A DNA stretch of 64,000 nucleotides from the NCBI RefSeq assembly GCF_011174775.1, contig NZ_JAANHS010000001.1, positions 248,001 through 312,000 of the forward strand, in the 5' to 3' direction. Of this stretch, positions 62,968 to 64,000 are shown piece by piece. Numbering within the stretch: position 1 is the stretch's first letter; each line of letters begins with the position of its first letter. This stretch comes from Rhodobacter calidifons. Lineage in GTDB: Bacteria > Pseudomonadota > Alphaproteobacteria > Rhodobacterales > Rhodobacteraceae. A program made the translations under genes and the position numbers. The notes under the pieces are model-generated. The model ran no database searches and had not been told where the DNA came from. It was given only the letters and a program-made list of their open reading frames with translations.

Positions 62968-63947
62968 GAACCCGCAAACTCGGCCGCTCCGGCCCCGACG
63001 TTTCCGCCCTCGGCCTTGGCTGCCTGTCCTTCGGCGGCATGTTCGGCCCTACGACCGAGGCCGAATCCCTGCGCACCCTCGACGCCGCCTGGGAGGCCGG
63101 GATCACCTTCCTCGACACCGCCAACGGCTATAGCAAGGGCGTCTCCGAGACCGTCATCGGCACCTGGCTGAAACGCTCCGGCCACCGCCCGCACATCGCC
63201 ACCAAGGCCGCCTTCACCGACGACCCCGCCCGCCGCATCGACAACCGGCCCGAACACCTGCGCGCCGAACTTGAAGGCTCGCTGAAACGCCTCGGCCTGG
63301 ACCACGTCACCCTCTTCTACGCCCACCGCCACGACCCCCGGATCCCGGCCGAGGACCTTGCAGGCACCATGCAACGCCTGCACGCGGAAGGGAAAATCCT
63401 CGGCTACGGCCTGTCGGAAGTCGGCCCCTATACGCTGGAACGCTGCCACGCCGTCCATCCGGTGATGGCTGTGCAAAGCGAATACTCGCTCTGGACCCGC
63501 ACGCCGGAACTTGGCCTGATCCAGCGTTGCGCGCAGTTGGGAGTGGCCTTCGTCCCCTTCTCCCCCCTCGCCCGCGGCGCCTTCGGAACGCCCATGGCCG
63601 ACCCCGCCAGCTTCGCCCCGAACGAATTCCGCAGCCGCATCCCCCGCTTTGCGCCCGAAAACTGGCCGCACAACAAGGCACGGCTCCACGCCTTCCACGC
63701 CTTCGCGCGGCAACGCGGCTTCACCCCCGCCGCGCTTGCCCTGGCCTGGCTTCTCGACCGCGCGCCCCACATCATCCCTATCCCCGGCACCCGCACGGCC
63801 GATCACCTGCGCGCCTGGGCCATGGCCCCCGAGATCGACCTGACCGACGACGACCGCCAGGAAATCGACCGCCTCCTGCCCATCGGCTGGGCCTGGGGCG
63901 ACCGCTACGACGACCACATGGCCGCGACGGTGGAACGCTATTCCTGA
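62964..63947 (+). CDS. Aldo/keto reductase
   Basis: 327 residues, (beta/alpha)8 barrel. Catalytic tetrad visible: D51, Y56 (DTANGYSKG), K81 and H121 (FYAHRHDPR); the NADPH site is 'IPIPGTRTADHL'. ATG overlaps the stop of the SHMT-like gene (ATGA), so both are made as an operon. Substrate unknown; a shared amino-alcohol or hydroxy-aldehyde route with the preceding enzyme is a guess. The last 53 bases of the window hold nothing. Confidence 0.9.
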   Translation: MRTRKLGRSGPDVSALGLGCLSFGGMFGPTTEAESLRTLDAAWEAGITFLDTANGYSKGVSETVIGTWLKRSGHRPHIATKAAFTDDPARRIDNRPEHLRAELEGSLKRLGLDHVTLFYAHRHDPRIPAEDLAGTMQRLHAEGKILGYGLSEVGPYTLERCHAVHPVMAVQSEYSLWTRTPELGLIQRCAQLGVAFVPFSPLARGAFGTPMADPASFAPNEFRSRIPRFAPENWPHNKARLHAFHAFARQRGFTPAALALAWLLDRAPHIIPIPGTRTADHLRAWAMAPEIDLTDDDRQEIDRLLPIGWAWGDRYDDHMAATVERYS

Positions 63948-64000
63948 CCCGGAGGCGCCGTCACCTCTTGCAGGGAAAGTGGAAACCAGTCCTACCGCCG

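Noticed and set aside
1-64000. CRISPR array, prophage or toxin-antitoxin module
   Set aside because: No regularly spaced repeats, phage structural genes or recognisable toxin-antitoxin pairs were seen; the only mobile traces are at 24.86-25.46 kb.

Overview
The window is one GC-rich stretch of an alphaproteobacterial chromosome, most likely Rhodobacterales (Rhodobacter/Paracoccus relatives). The evidence is the ethylmalonyl-CoA pathway pair (crotonyl-CoA carboxylase/reductase and ethylmalonyl-CoA mutase), a Fur-family Irr regulator divergent from fabA, a SAM/SAH-type riboswitch on metK (a class known from Rhodobacterales), and the order miaB/phoH/ybeY/corC/lnt/metK/trmB. All assignments come from reading the sequence and from knowledge of the families; no database search was run.

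Layout. Positions 1-8 kb hold the end of a GH4 glycosidase, a PBP4-type carboxypeptidase, a MarR-GNAT fusion, nadD, ettA and two alpha/beta hydrolases. Positions 8-18.4 kb are a minus-strand housekeeping block (miaB, an OmpA protein, a lipoprotein, phoH, ybeY, corC-like, lnt, riboswitch-metK, trmB, aroA). Positions 18.5-24.6 kb hold a glycosyltransferase, a fasciclin protein, irr, fabA, a GT25 glycosyltransferase, fabB and fabI.

Positions 24.6-34.2 kb look like an accessory island. A 3' tRNA-Gly fragment sits beside an intact tRNA-Gly(UCC), followed by insertion-sequence debris and a sugar catabolic cluster that I read as a D-apiose/D-apionate pathway: oiaC-like decarboxylase, apnO, apnL, the N-terminal half of an apiose dehydrogenase, a kinase C-terminus, a sugar ABC transporter and a GntR regulator. 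Two ORFs here are in-frame chimeras: apiose dehydrogenase fused to a DUF1537 kinase, and a sugar ABC ATPase fused to the end of a second permease. Each looks like a deletion of roughly 1.3 kb spanning two neighbouring genes. A third deletion of the same kind, out of frame, joins livM to livK at about 35.45 kb.

Positions 34.4-48.9 kb form a cyclic-amide locus: branched-chain-type ABC transporter, HyuA/HyuB, an AraC regulator, and the 5-oxoprolinase set PxpC, PxpB, biotin carboxylase, biotin carrier and PxpA, with a divergent LysR gene. Positions 49-64 kb return to core genes: SRAP peptidase, 5'-nucleotidase, DUF952-pyrD, a stand-alone Lrp/AsnC ligand-binding domain, a RecD-like helicase, ccr, a PlsB-like acyltransferase, ecm, deoD, a rhodanese, and an SHMT-like enzyme overlapping an aldo/keto reductase.

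The points that most deserve checking are the three deletion chimeras (genome decay or assembly collapse), the apparent ACG start codon of the apiose dehydrogenase, the tRNA/IS scar at the island edge, and the OmpA-lipoprotein pair that shares an unrecognised Cys-containing domain.
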